This document shows, piece after piece, positions 36,173 to 45,600 of a DNA stretch of 64,000 bases. Both the position numbers and the translations under genes were made by a program. Numbering within the stretch: position 1 is the stretch's first letter; each line of letters begins with the position of its first letter. The notes under the pieces were generated by a model, which was not told the DNA's origin, searched no databases, and worked only from the letters and a program-made list of their open reading frames with translations. This DNA is from Flagellimonas sp. HMM57 (lineage in GTDB: Bacteria > Bacteroidota > Bacteroidia > Flavobacteriales > Flavobacteriaceae), in the NCBI RefSeq assembly GCF_021390175.1, contig NZ_CP090004.1, positions 2,480,001 to 2,544,000 of the forward strand. Reading direction: 5' to 3'.

Positions 36173-36207
36173 AACGGGGCTGGCCGCCTCAGCGGAACAG
36201 CCCCGTT
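36173..36207 (-). terminator. Long GC-rich hairpin between the Kelch and DUF4907 genes
   Basis: AACGGGGCTG (36173-36182) pairs with CAGCCCCGTT (36198-36207), with a nested CCGC/GCGG stem in the loop. It lies 34 bases past the Kelch stop and 20 bases upstream of the DUF4907 start. The T-run that follows on the - strand is weak, so partial termination (attenuation) inside an operon is as likely as a full stop. Confidence 0.65.
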
Positions 36208-36240
36208 CATTCAATTAAAAAAAATCCAACCCTAAAAACT

Positions 36241-37239
36241 TTAATCATCTTCATCATATTCTTCAAACGGAAAGAATTCGTCAAAATCATCCAAATATAG
36301 ACTGCCGGTTCGGCCAAGGCCCACAAAAGCCATTGATGAATTTGAGAATGCGACCGGATCTTGTCTTGTAGTACCTTCAAAATTGGTCTTGTTTTCCCAA
36401 GTGTCCGTAGAAGGGTCGTATTCCCATACGGAGGACAAAGTACCACTGCTCTCGCCGCAGGCGATATAGCCGTAACCGTTTATAGCAAAACCTACGGCAT
36501 TACTTCTTGTAATCGAGTAGTCGTCTTCCTCGTCCAAATCCAGCTTTTTCGTCCAACTTTCCGTTGCGGCATCAAAAACCCAAAAATCTTCCAAATAACT
36601 TCCATTGGACACCCCTGTTCCCAAGTAGACTAAGTCGCCTATACGGAAAGTGGTAGCAGCTCTTCTTTTATTCCCACCAAACCCAACAAGTTCTGACCAT
36701 GTATCGGTTGCGGGATCATATTTCCAAAAATCTTTGCGGTCGTTTTCGCCATCATACCCAGTTCCAAAGTAGCCATACCCATTAATACCAAAAGCTACAG
36801 CGCTCCTCCTTGTAGTTGAGGGTAATGCAGCAATCTCTGTCCATGCGTTTGAACTTGGGTCATAGGAGTAAAAATCTCCTAACTCATCAAGTCCATCATA
36901 ACCAGAGCCTACATAACCAGTTCCATTAATTTCAAAACCTACCGCTGCATTTCTTGCTACTCCAGGGAAATCGGCCTTCTGTGACCAGAAATCTCCGTCC
37001 ATGTCATAGGACCAAACAGAATTAAGATAATCGTCTCCATCATATCCTACTGCTATATAACCAATATTGTCTATGGTAAAGCTTGCTGAGCTACTACGTG
37101 GACTTCCATCAAATACCGAGCGGTTGATCCAATTGCCCAAATCATCATCGTCGTCGTCATCATTTGAACAACCTGTTAAGAAAATAAATGATAGACTTAA
37201 AAGAAATACTATTTTAAGTGACTGTCTTGATTTTTCCAT
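36241..37239 (-). CDS. Kelch-repeat lipoprotein
   Basis: 332 residues. The signal ends at FLTGC, followed by an Asp run. Six Kelch-type blades are visible from the repeated pattern ARNAAVGFEINGTGYVGSGY, LGDFYSYDPSSNAWTEIAAL, TRRSAVAFGINGYGYFGTGY, DFWKYDPATDTWSEL and so on, forming a beta-propeller. It is membrane anchored and probably binds protein or glycan; no catalytic residues are seen. The acidic tail (FDEFFPFEEYDEDD) is unusual. An exact -7 element lies in the divergent region with the DUF4270 gene. Confidence 0.9.
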   Translation of the reverse strand: MEKSRQSLKIVFLLSLSFIFLTGCSNDDDDDDDLGNWINRSVFDGSPRSSSASFTIDNIGYIAVGYDGDDYLNSVWSYDMDGDFWSQKADFPGVARNAAVGFEINGTGYVGSGYDGLDELGDFYSYDPSSNAWTEIAALPSTTRRSAVAFGINGYGYFGTGYDGENDRKDFWKYDPATDTWSELVGFGGNKRRAATTFRIGDLVYLGTGVSNGSYLEDFWVFDAATESWTKKLDLDEEDDYSITRSNAVGFAINGYGYIACGESSGTLSSVWEYDPSTDTWENKTNFEGTTRQDPVAFSNSSMAFVGLGRTGSLYLDDFDEFFPFEEYDEDD

Positions 37240-37261
37240 ATAGTTAAGATTAATTGATTGT

Positions 37262-37269
37262 CAAAACTA
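37262..37269 (-). promoter_or_regulatory. -7 promoter element upstream of the Kelch gene
   Basis: On the - strand TAGTTTTG, an exact TAnnTTTG, lies 22 bases before the ATG. A TTTG-like -33 element is present but 24 bases upstream, slightly far. Confidence 0.45.
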
Positions 37270-37465
37270 TAAAGCTTATTTCCAGTTTAAAACCAAAATA
37301 GATAAAGTCGGCTTTTTAACCTATGAACCTGCCTATGTAATCTACCAACATAAAGTTTAACTTTTGTATTGAAAATGAGCCCTTTTATCTTGTAAGATCT
37401 GGGTTTGGTCTATTCTGGTTTTAATGCTCGGGGTCTCCATTTACATTTACCCAAAACATTAGAAT

Positions 37466-38785
37466 ATGCTTAGAATTATAGGGGTGTTGGGAATATTGCT
37501 ATTGGTGCTTTTGGCTTGTAGTGAAGATAACCTGAATTCCGATTTTGTTGCTGGCGAAGCATTTACAGACAGTAATATACGGGTGTTGTTGGTGGATACT
37601 CTAACGGTTGAAACATCGACCATGAAATTTGATAGTATAATAACCGCAACGACAACACGAATGTTGATAGGAAAATATACTGATTCTGTATTTGGTACGG
37701 TGCAGAGTTCAAGCTACGCAGAATTACTCCCATCGACCTATACTATAGATACCGAGGCCGAATATGACAGTATTGTTTTTTACCTTAAATACGACGAGTA
37801 TTACTACAACGATACATTACAGACCAATGGTATTCATATCAAGGAGCTCACTGAGCAAATGAAGCCTGAGGATGATGAAAACTTTTACAATTCCAGTACA
37901 ATTGCCTACGCCGATGAAGACTTGGGCTATATTGACTTTTCACCTAGACCTTTGCAAACAGATTCGATTGAAATCAAATTGAACGATGATTTTGGAATTG
38001 CTTTATTTGAAGGTTTACAAGACAAAACACTTACAAATTCCGATGAATTCACGGAATACTTAAAGGGTGTTGCATTTATACCGGACGAAACCAACAACGG
38101 TTCGGTTTTAGGGTTTTTATTGGAATCAAGTATCATGAGGCTTTATTTTAGTATTTCGGAAGAAAACGACCAAGAACAGTATTTTACAGATTTTAGTGTT
38201 AACACTTTTGATTCCCCACTTCCCTTCTTTAACCAGATTACTGCGGAAAATCCAAACGACTATTTAGCTAGTCTTACGGATCAAGAAATAAATCTGAGTA
38301 GCTCCGAATCAGAAAATCAAAGCTACATACAATCGGGTATAGGCATTGCAACAAGAATACAGTTTCCCCACATTAAATCTATCTATGATATTCCGGGGCA
38401 AGGCACCATTTTGGATGCCGTTCTCAAAATAAAGCCAACAGAGGGTGCTTATAACGATGAATTAATATTGAGGGACAATCTATCAGTTTATATCGTTGAT
38501 CAGAACAACGACTTAACAGGACAATTGCTGGTCGCAAGCACTTCGCCTGTGGTGGCGGTACTTAATACCGATGGTCAAGAATTCAACGATATCTATTACG
38601 AAATATCATTGGGCAGTTATATCGAAGAACTGTTAAGGGCAGAAAGAGATACGGACGAAGCACTTATCCTTTTGCCTGACGATTACAATACCACTGTTGA
38701 CAGGTTTGTATTGAATGGAAATACCAGTCCTGATTACCAAACCACATTGGAACTTACCTATGCCGTTTATGATGAAAATGAATAA
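37466..38785 (+). CDS. DUF4270 family lipoprotein
   Basis: 439 residues with the signal LGILLLVLLAC. The body has the DUF4270 pattern: long beta-rich domain with TMKFDSIITATTTRMLIGKY, GTVQSSSYAELLPS, YDSIVFYLKYDEYYYNDTLQ, HIKELTEQM and a C-terminal TILDAVLKIKPTEG segment. DUF4270 proteins are outer-membrane-anchored or secreted proteins of Bacteroidota with unknown role, often paired with an outer-membrane barrel gene. The next gene starts inside the last 14 bases. Confidence 0.85.
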   Translation: MLRIIGVLGILLLVLLACSEDNLNSDFVAGEAFTDSNIRVLLVDTLTVETSTMKFDSIITATTTRMLIGKYTDSVFGTVQSSSYAELLPSTYTIDTEAEYDSIVFYLKYDEYYYNDTLQTNGIHIKELTEQMKPEDDENFYNSSTIAYADEDLGYIDFSPRPLQTDSIEIKLNDDFGIALFEGLQDKTLTNSDEFTEYLKGVAFIPDETNNGSVLGFLLESSIMRLYFSISEENDQEQYFTDFSVNTFDSPLPFFNQITAENPNDYLASLTDQEINLSSSESENQSYIQSGIGIATRIQFPHIKSIYDIPGQGTILDAVLKIKPTEGAYNDELILRDNLSVYIVDQNNDLTGQLLVASTSPVVAVLNTDGQEFNDIYYEISLGSYIEELLRAERDTDEALILLPDDYNTTVDRFVLNGNTSPDYQTTLELTYAVYDENE

Positions 38786-40028
38786 AGTAATACTGTTTAC
38801 AACCCTAACAGGAATAACACTTTGGACAAATTATACCTTTGCCCAATCAGAAGGATTGACCAGCTCTCCCTATTCACTTTACGGTTTAGGGGTCATCAAC
38901 CAGACCAGTATAGGAAGGTCCAATGGTATGGGTTATACGGGTATTGGATTAAAGACAGAAACCGAAATCAATAATTTAAACTCTTCCAATTATGCGTTGA
39001 CCCCTCAAAACTCTTTTTTTTATGATGTTGGGGTCAGGGGCCAGTATGATTACATCAGCAACGAGATGTCCGATGATGGAAAGACTACGTTGAACTTTTC
39101 CAACTTGGCGTTTGCTTTTCGCATTACAGAAGGGTTGGGAGCTGGAATTACTATGGTTCCTTATAGCGATGTAGGATACTCGTTGATAGGTTTACAGACC
39201 AATATTGAAGGTTCCAGTGAAACATTTGAAAGCAGCGTAACAGGATTAGGGGGATTAAGCGACCTTAGACTGAATATTGGTTATAGTGTAATCGAGAAAT
39301 TACGATTGGGGGTAAGTACTTCCTTTCTTTTTGGAAATATAGAGGAAAATGAAGCGTTCATAATCAACAATAGCGCTTTTCAATTGACCGAAACAACCAA
39401 TTATAGTGGCATACGTTTGGGTCTTGGAATACAATACGATATTACCGATAAGTTTACTTTGGGAAGTACCGTTCAGTTTCCAACTAGTTTGAATGGGAAT
39501 TTAAAGCGTTCGGTGCTCAAAACCTTGGATGCTTCAGAGATTACCGTAGAAGATGAGGAAGCGGACACGGCGGCAGACTTTAAAATGCCTTTGGAATTTG
39601 GTCTTGGAGTAAGTGGTACAATCTTAAACTCGTTTATCCTAAGTGCCGACTACAAGAAAAACTATTGGTCCAGTACCGGACAGCAAGAGAATATAGGTGA
39701 ATATGCAGACCAGGATATTTATGCATTTGGATTGGAATATGCTAAAAATAGATCTAGTTACAAATATGCGGAGAGAATACGATTTAGGGCCGGTTTTAAC
39801 TATGACAACGGTTACTTGGCTATAAACGATACAAAAATAGATGGTTACAGCATAACGGGCGGTATAGGACTTCCAATTGAGAGGGACAACAACTCTATGC
39901 TGAACTTATCATATGGCTATGGCTCAAAAGGGCAGGTTCAGAACATACTTGTAAAAGAAAACTATCACATTGTAACACTGAACATGAGTCTAGAAGACCT
40001 CTGGTTCAGAAAACGTAAGATAAATTGA
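38772..40028 (+). CDS. Outer-membrane beta-barrel protein paired with DUF4270
   Basis: 418 residues from ATG 38772; nearby ATGs at 38769 and 38778 are also in frame, and the open frame reaches back to 38715 inside the previous gene. A signal peptide (VILFTTLTGITLWTNYTFAQ) is followed by SSPYSLYGLGV...GRSNGMGYTGIG and many amphipathic strands (YDYISNEMSDDGKTTL, LGVSTSFLFGNIE, LGLGIQYDITDKFTLG). This resembles the OMPP1/FadL-like porins seen beside DUF4270 genes in Flavobacteriia. It probably forms a channel or assembly platform in the outer membrane. Translation is coupled to the DUF4270 gene. Confidence 0.82.
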   Translation: MKMNKVILFTTLTGITLWTNYTFAQSEGLTSSPYSLYGLGVINQTSIGRSNGMGYTGIGLKTETEINNLNSSNYALTPQNSFFYDVGVRGQYDYISNEMSDDGKTTLNFSNLAFAFRITEGLGAGITMVPYSDVGYSLIGLQTNIEGSSETFESSVTGLGGLSDLRLNIGYSVIEKLRLGVSTSFLFGNIEENEAFIINNSAFQLTETTNYSGIRLGLGIQYDITDKFTLGSTVQFPTSLNGNLKRSVLKTLDASEITVEDEEADTAADFKMPLEFGLGVSGTILNSFILSADYKKNYWSSTGQQENIGEYADQDIYAFGLEYAKNRSSYKYAERIRFRAGFNYDNGYLAINDTKIDGYSITGGIGLPIERDNNSMLNLSYGYGSKGQVQNILVKENYHIVTLNMSLEDLWFRKRKIN

Positions 40029-40091
40029 TTTGCTCATTGGCAAAGGATTTTACTTGATATAATATATTACCACTTGATCAAAGTTGATGGA

Positions 40092-40250
40092 TCAGTCCAG
40101 TGAATTTTTCTTGAGATAGTCCAAAAAATGAGGTTTGTACTGCTCGGACACGGTAATTCTTTTAGTATTGATGATAATTTGACTTCGCTCGATTTCATCG
40201 ATAACACCAAGGGCTATAATGAATGATGTACACGCATAAATTAATTGAAT
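40092..40250 (-). pseudogene. Frameshifted LytTR-domain fragment
   Basis: The - strand frame ending at 40092 reads SFIIALGVIDEIERSQIIIN, then KRITVSEQYKPHFLDYL. It aligns without gaps to the end of the LytTR domain encoded at 34047-34772 (SFLVNINFIQSVQRNRIVID and RIPIGESHKTQLFSFL). Immediately upstream the canonical LytTR motif FMRVHHS is present but in another frame (40220-40240), so a frameshift separates the two parts. Nothing else of a regulator is visible before the pbpC coding region. I read it as the tail of a lost LytTR gene. Confidence 0.55.
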
Positions 40251-40284
40251 AGAAGCTATTTTTGTGCGTTTTGGATCGGGATGA

Positions 40285-42657
40285 TTACCCCCCAGAAGCC
40301 AATCGTATAGAAACTTTTTGCTCAATACGGTTGCCTTTATCATCTACGGCGGTAAGTGTATAATCGTTTGGTGTAACATCCAAAATGAGCTCATGAAAAC
40401 TTGTGGTCATACCAACATAGCGCTCATCCAAATACCAGTAGACAGCACTTTCATTTTGTTGGTGTGCCAACTTGAAAATGACCTCAGTAGTTTTTTTGCC
40501 CAAATCTTTGGGAAGAAGTACTTCTTCATTTCGTTTTGGGAATATAAATTCCATTAGCCTTGTTTCTGAAGTCGAACATCCCTGTAGAAAATTTGGCAAT
40601 GGTTTATAATTTGGATTTGAAGCGGCATAATAATACTCGATTACCGGAGGCAATGTAAACCAATTCTTTGCTATCATATTTTCCAAGGGATAACATTCGG
40701 AATTTACCCTATATGCTTCTGAATTATCCAAAAAAACCTGATGATGATAAGGACATTGGATGCTTTTTTTTCCATGTATGGGTAAAAGTTCTTGCTTGGT
40801 ACTGTTGCAAAAAGCAGAAGCACGATATCCACTTTGGGAGCAGATTTCAAGTGCTGACAAATCATCAAAAGGTTGCTGAAACCAACCACTATTTGGAAGT
40901 ACATCCAAAATATCGAATAAAATAGGTGCGGCTGCCGTAATACCTGTTAATCCAGGCCTACCTTCGCCATCTGCGTTCCCTGCCCAGACCCCAATGGCAT
41001 ATTTTGGAGTTACGCCTACGGCCCAAGCATCCTTAAAACCAAAACTGGTGCCCGTTTTCCAGGCGATACGCTGCGAAGAATCAAAAAATTGCCAGTTTTC
41101 ATTTCCTTCTGGGCGGTTGACTTCTTGTAAAGATTTAAAAGTATGGTACAACGATCCGGCATTTAGAACGGGCGGATTGAATTGTTGTTCACCAAAGTCG
41201 TTTTCACTTTCAAAAAGATAGCTTGGTTCTAAAAATTCATCGGTACGATATGTGCTGGAATTCGATATAAAGTAATTTAAGGTCGATGCAGCTGAGGCGT
41301 AGGTTTTGGTAACGTCCCATAATGTGCTTTCAGCTCCACCTAAAATCAATGATAGCCCATAATGCCCCGCAGGTTTGTTCAATGAGTGCATATTCATTTT
41401 GCGGAGCTTGTTATAAAATTTTTGAAGTCCGTATTCTCGTAACAATCGAACTGCAGGAACATTGAGCGATCGCGATAAAGCCCTACTTGCGGGTACGGCA
41501 CCTGAGTGCTTCTTATTGAAGTTTTTTGGATTATAACCGTTGATTACTGTTGGAACATCTTTGACCAAAGTATTTGGCAACAATTGCCCTTCGTGCATGA
41601 GCGATGCGAAAAGGAAAGGTTTTAAAGTACTTCCTGTGCTTCGATTTTTTGTGATGATATCCACATAGTTGCCATGTTGTCTCCCAGAAGCAGAATTCCC
41701 TATATAGCTTAGTACTTTCCGAGTTTCAACATCCAACACTAAAATAGCAAGATTGTGAATTTCATTACTTTTTAGTCGTTGGTAATGGCGTTCTGCAACA
41801 TAATTTGCTTGATTTTGTAAATACCTGTCGATAGATGTTTGTATACGTTCGCCCTTATGCTCCTTTTTAATGCGTTCCGTTAAATGCGGTGCATTGTTTG
41901 GAAGAGGTATTGGTTGTTGCGGCAAGGGTTCGGAAATAGCAAGTTCGTATGTAGTTTGGTCAAAATATTTTTCATCCAATAGTTTTTTGAGCAGTCTGTT
42001 CCGTTTTATTAATAACGACTGGTCATTTCTCCCGGGAAAAATTAATGAAGGCGCATTGGGAAGTACGGCCAGAGTAGCGGATTGCCCCCAGCTCAATTCA
42101 TGCGCAGGTATTCCAAAATAGCGCCAAGAAGCGGTTTCCAAACCAACTACATTACCTCCATAAGGGGTATATGTGGCATATAGTTTTAGAATGTCCTCTT
42201 TGGAATGGCGAAACTCCAATCGTGTGGCCATGAAGATTTCGATGCACTTTTCAAAATAAGTCCGTCCTTTGTTTTTTCTACTTAGACGGATAACCTGTTG
42301 TGTAATGGTACTACCTCCTCGGCGTGTATTTTTTGTTAAGTTGTGTTTTATAGCGTTGAAAATGGAAATAGGATTAAACCCTGGGTGTCTATAGAAATAT
42401 TCATCTTCGAACAGCAAAATACTTTGTTTGAAACGTTCTGGGATAGAATCGATTTGGGGAAATCGCCATTGGCCATCATCTGCGATTCGCGCCCCGATCA
42501 TAACATTGTCCGAACTTGTCACAACGGTTGAAGTAGGCTCTTTAAAAAGCTCCTTGGGCAAACAGAACAACCATAACAAGAATACTATCAGAAAAACCGA
42601 AACCTTAATTTTATGTTTCAGTACAAATCGCTTTAGAACTGATAAAAAATTGGTCAT
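40285..42657 (-). CDS. pbpC: Penicillin-binding protein 1C
   Basis: 790 residues. One N-terminal helix (VSVFLIVFLLWLFCLP) anchors it. The GT51 glycosyltransferase domain has LLFEDEYFYRHPGFNP and RRGGSTITQQVIRLSR; the transpeptidase domain has STGSTLKPF (nucleophile Ser), SRSLNVPAV and WKTGTSFGF; the C-terminus is the BiPBP_C domain (LMEFIFPKRNEEVLLP and AVYWYLDERYVG). It polymerises peptidoglycan glycan strands in the periplasm. The start lies four bases after the alpha-2-macroglobulin stop; this pairing is a well-known conserved one. Confidence 0.96.
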   Translation of the reverse strand: MTNFLSVLKRFVLKHKIKVSVFLIVFLLWLFCLPKELFKEPTSTVVTSSDNVMIGARIADDGQWRFPQIDSIPERFKQSILLFEDEYFYRHPGFNPISIFNAIKHNLTKNTRRGGSTITQQVIRLSRKNKGRTYFEKCIEIFMATRLEFRHSKEDILKLYATYTPYGGNVVGLETASWRYFGIPAHELSWGQSATLAVLPNAPSLIFPGRNDQSLLIKRNRLLKKLLDEKYFDQTTYELAISEPLPQQPIPLPNNAPHLTERIKKEHKGERIQTSIDRYLQNQANYVAERHYQRLKSNEIHNLAILVLDVETRKVLSYIGNSASGRQHGNYVDIITKNRSTGSTLKPFLFASLMHEGQLLPNTLVKDVPTVINGYNPKNFNKKHSGAVPASRALSRSLNVPAVRLLREYGLQKFYNKLRKMNMHSLNKPAGHYGLSLILGGAESTLWDVTKTYASAASTLNYFISNSSTYRTDEFLEPSYLFESENDFGEQQFNPPVLNAGSLYHTFKSLQEVNRPEGNENWQFFDSSQRIAWKTGTSFGFKDAWAVGVTPKYAIGVWAGNADGEGRPGLTGITAAAPILFDILDVLPNSGWFQQPFDDLSALEICSQSGYRASAFCNSTKQELLPIHGKKSIQCPYHHQVFLDNSEAYRVNSECYPLENMIAKNWFTLPPVIEYYYAASNPNYKPLPNFLQGCSTSETRLMEFIFPKRNEEVLLPKDLGKKTTEVIFKLAHQQNESAVYWYLDERYVGMTTSFHELILDVTPNDYTLTAVDDKGNRIEQKVSIRLASGG

Positions 42658-42661
42658 CCCA

Positions 42662-45600
42662 TTATTGTGACACTTTTATCCATTGCCCCTTATTACGGGC
42701 ATATCTATTATCATCGTACATAGCTTCGACCTGTGATCCAGGTAGATAATAATCTCCCAAAAAGGAAGCATTTAGCTTTACCGTAAAGGTTTTGGATTTT
42801 TTTGAACCAAGGTCAAAATAGAAATTTGTTCGATCATCCCTAGTGTCAATGTACTCCGCTTTGCTCGAATTTGAATCTCCTCCGCCTGCATATGACGTAT
42901 TCACGATTTCCCACCCACTTGGAACAATTTGCGTTAATGCCAGATTATCGATATAGTCATTTGAACTATTAAAAACGGTCAGTTGGGCCTGTAACTCGGT
43001 GCCTTGACGAAGGTTGGATACATCAATGGAATTTCCAACGGCATCTAGATATCTTACCGACAAGGAGAGGTTTCGTTGTTGTGCCAACTCTTCACCTACA
43101 GGTAATTTACCTGTTTGGGTAAGGGTAGCATAGATAACGTTCCCTTGTTTATTATTAACGGTGATTTCACTTTGCGACGATGTAATTGAAAGCCCTCGTT
43201 GTGCAATAGCTCTATCTGTTTTCACAGTGATTTCCTTTCCATTATTGGTAAAAGTTAAATTAATGGATTTACCGCCATTTTTTGCTACCATCTTAGCCAT
43301 GGCCAAAAGGGCAAAAGATGTTTCTTGGGTACTGTACCAACTTTGTGAAGATAATTTTTTCGCCAATGAAATGGCCAACTCCCGTTGTTGGTCATCTCCA
43401 ATGATTACCATGGTCTCCAATGCCATCGCCATATTCCTAAAAACGGAGCCATAAGTTCTATAGTTATAGGAGTTAGGCTGAAAATTGATGTTCGCCTTCT
43501 GTATCAATTGCTGGGCTACTTCTTTCTTGCCTACCAATGCGTAAGCTGCAGCTAAACGCCATTTGGCTTCGTTACTTAAATTTTTAGCTTCCCGTAATCG
43601 GTTCATGGCGGCAAGCTCTGGTTGTTGTGCCAAGGCAAGGGTGTATAGCCTATAAGCTTGTGCAATATCTGTATTGTAACTTGTACGTTGATTGCTCCAT
43701 TGGCGTGCAGTATTCTTTTGGTAGCGTAACCAATTGCTCAAAAATGTCAATGGCAATTGATACCCTTTCTGTTTGGCCTCCAACATAAAATGTCCAGCAT
43801 ATGAAGTTCCCCAATCGTCAGCATAGCCGTAACCGGGCCAATAACTTAATCCGCCACTAGGCGCTTGGAAATCGTTGAGCTTCTTAATGGCGGCTTTGAT
43901 GTTTTTCTCGATTTCCTTTTTTCTGTCAAAAGTAATATCCAGTATCTCTGTCAAAAATAATTGGGGAAAAGCAGCAGAAGTGGTTTGCTCCACACAGCCA
44001 TGAGGATACTGTAATAAATAGTTCATCCGTTTTGAAAAATCCATAGGAGGCAGTGTTGAGAACTCTATAAATGCCGTATTTGTTCCGGACGTTCCAAAAG
44101 TTTCAAAAGAAATGCTCTGTGATTGATTCTCCGTTACGGTGTACAAGGTACTTTTTGTGGTAATGGGGTTAGGGTTTTCTACATCGATCTCGGTTTCATT
44201 GCTAGCACGCTCTCCGTTACCAGAGACCGTTACTTTTATGGTCTGAAATGATTTGCTCGGATTTACCTTAAAATCAAAATTCACGATTTGTTCTCCAACC
44301 GAATTGAAAGTGATGTTCTTTGTAGTAGCCCCTATAGGTTCAAGCGCTTTTCCAGCATCAATGGAAACCTTTACATTTTTCACCTTTTTCTCCATGGCAA
44401 ATACAGTAACGGGAATAGTAACTGTTTCCCCAGGCGATAGTTTTCTAGGTATCGAAGTCAATACCATTAATGGTTTACGCACAGGAGTTGCTTTTTCAGC
44501 TTTTCCGTACGCACTGTTTTTGTTACCCGCAACCACCATGGTACGAACGGAACCAACATAATTGGGCATATCAATGGTGTGCGTTGTTTTTTCACCAGCT
44601 TTTAAAGTAAACGGCCCTAGATATGTTACTACGGGTTTAAAACGTTGTGCTTTCCTGTTTTTGGCACCCTCACCAATTCCACCACCACCAATGGCATAAA
44701 TATTATCCACACTTATGGAGTAGGCGCCCATGACATCATCAAAGATGTCAAAAGTCTTCACGCCCAATGCTTGTCTGGCATAAAAAGAGGAATGTATGTC
44801 TGGGGTTTTAAAGCGCGTAAGGTCTAACAGCCCTTCATCCACAACCGCAAGTGAATACGTCATCGGTTTTTTGTTGCTTTCTGAAACGGTCACTTTATAT
44901 GACTTCTCGGGGGCTAAAACTTCAGGCATTTCTAGCTCAGGTTTTAGAAAAGTCGCTGGGTTTTCAACTAGTAAGGGCACAATACCGTACAATCGAATAG
45001 GCAGGTCGTTCGCTACCTGACCATGGGGCTGCAACAGTGATATGTTGATATAGGCATTAGGGGCCATATCTGCTGTAATCGGAATGGTAGCTTTGGTTTC
45101 TTTTGCAGAAGTTTCAATCCATTTTTGCGATAAAACCTCAGAGCCATTTTCGATACTCAATAATGCTCTTCCTCCTACATCCGAAGGAAATGTGACCACT
45201 GCCTGATCGCCAAGTGTATATTTTTCCTTGTCAGCGGAAAAAATTAGAATCTTTGAGCTTTCCGTATCGCCAGATGCAGGTCTTCTCCACCAATTTCTAT
45301 AGAAGTATGCAGTTCGTCCGGTGGCATGACCCGATACTTCATCGATAACGCGAACTAAATAACGACCTCCATCATCATCGGGAATGTTCACCTTAAAATT
45401 GGCTTTTCCGTCTGCACCGGTAGTTACGGTCATTTCTTTAAAGGGTTTATGAACGGTAGCGTTTTCGTAGCGAGAGAGATTGTCGTAGCCTCTGTTCCAC
45501 CACCAACGCCATGCTATCTCAAAGATTTTTACTTTCAGTTTGCGATTGGCTGCTTTTTTGCCATCTGCGTCTACGGAGATGACATCAAAAGTGGTATCCT

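Noticed and set aside
40318..40557. 79-codon + strand frame opposite pbpC
   Set aside because: Antisense to the BiPBP_C region of a certain gene, no start or product support.
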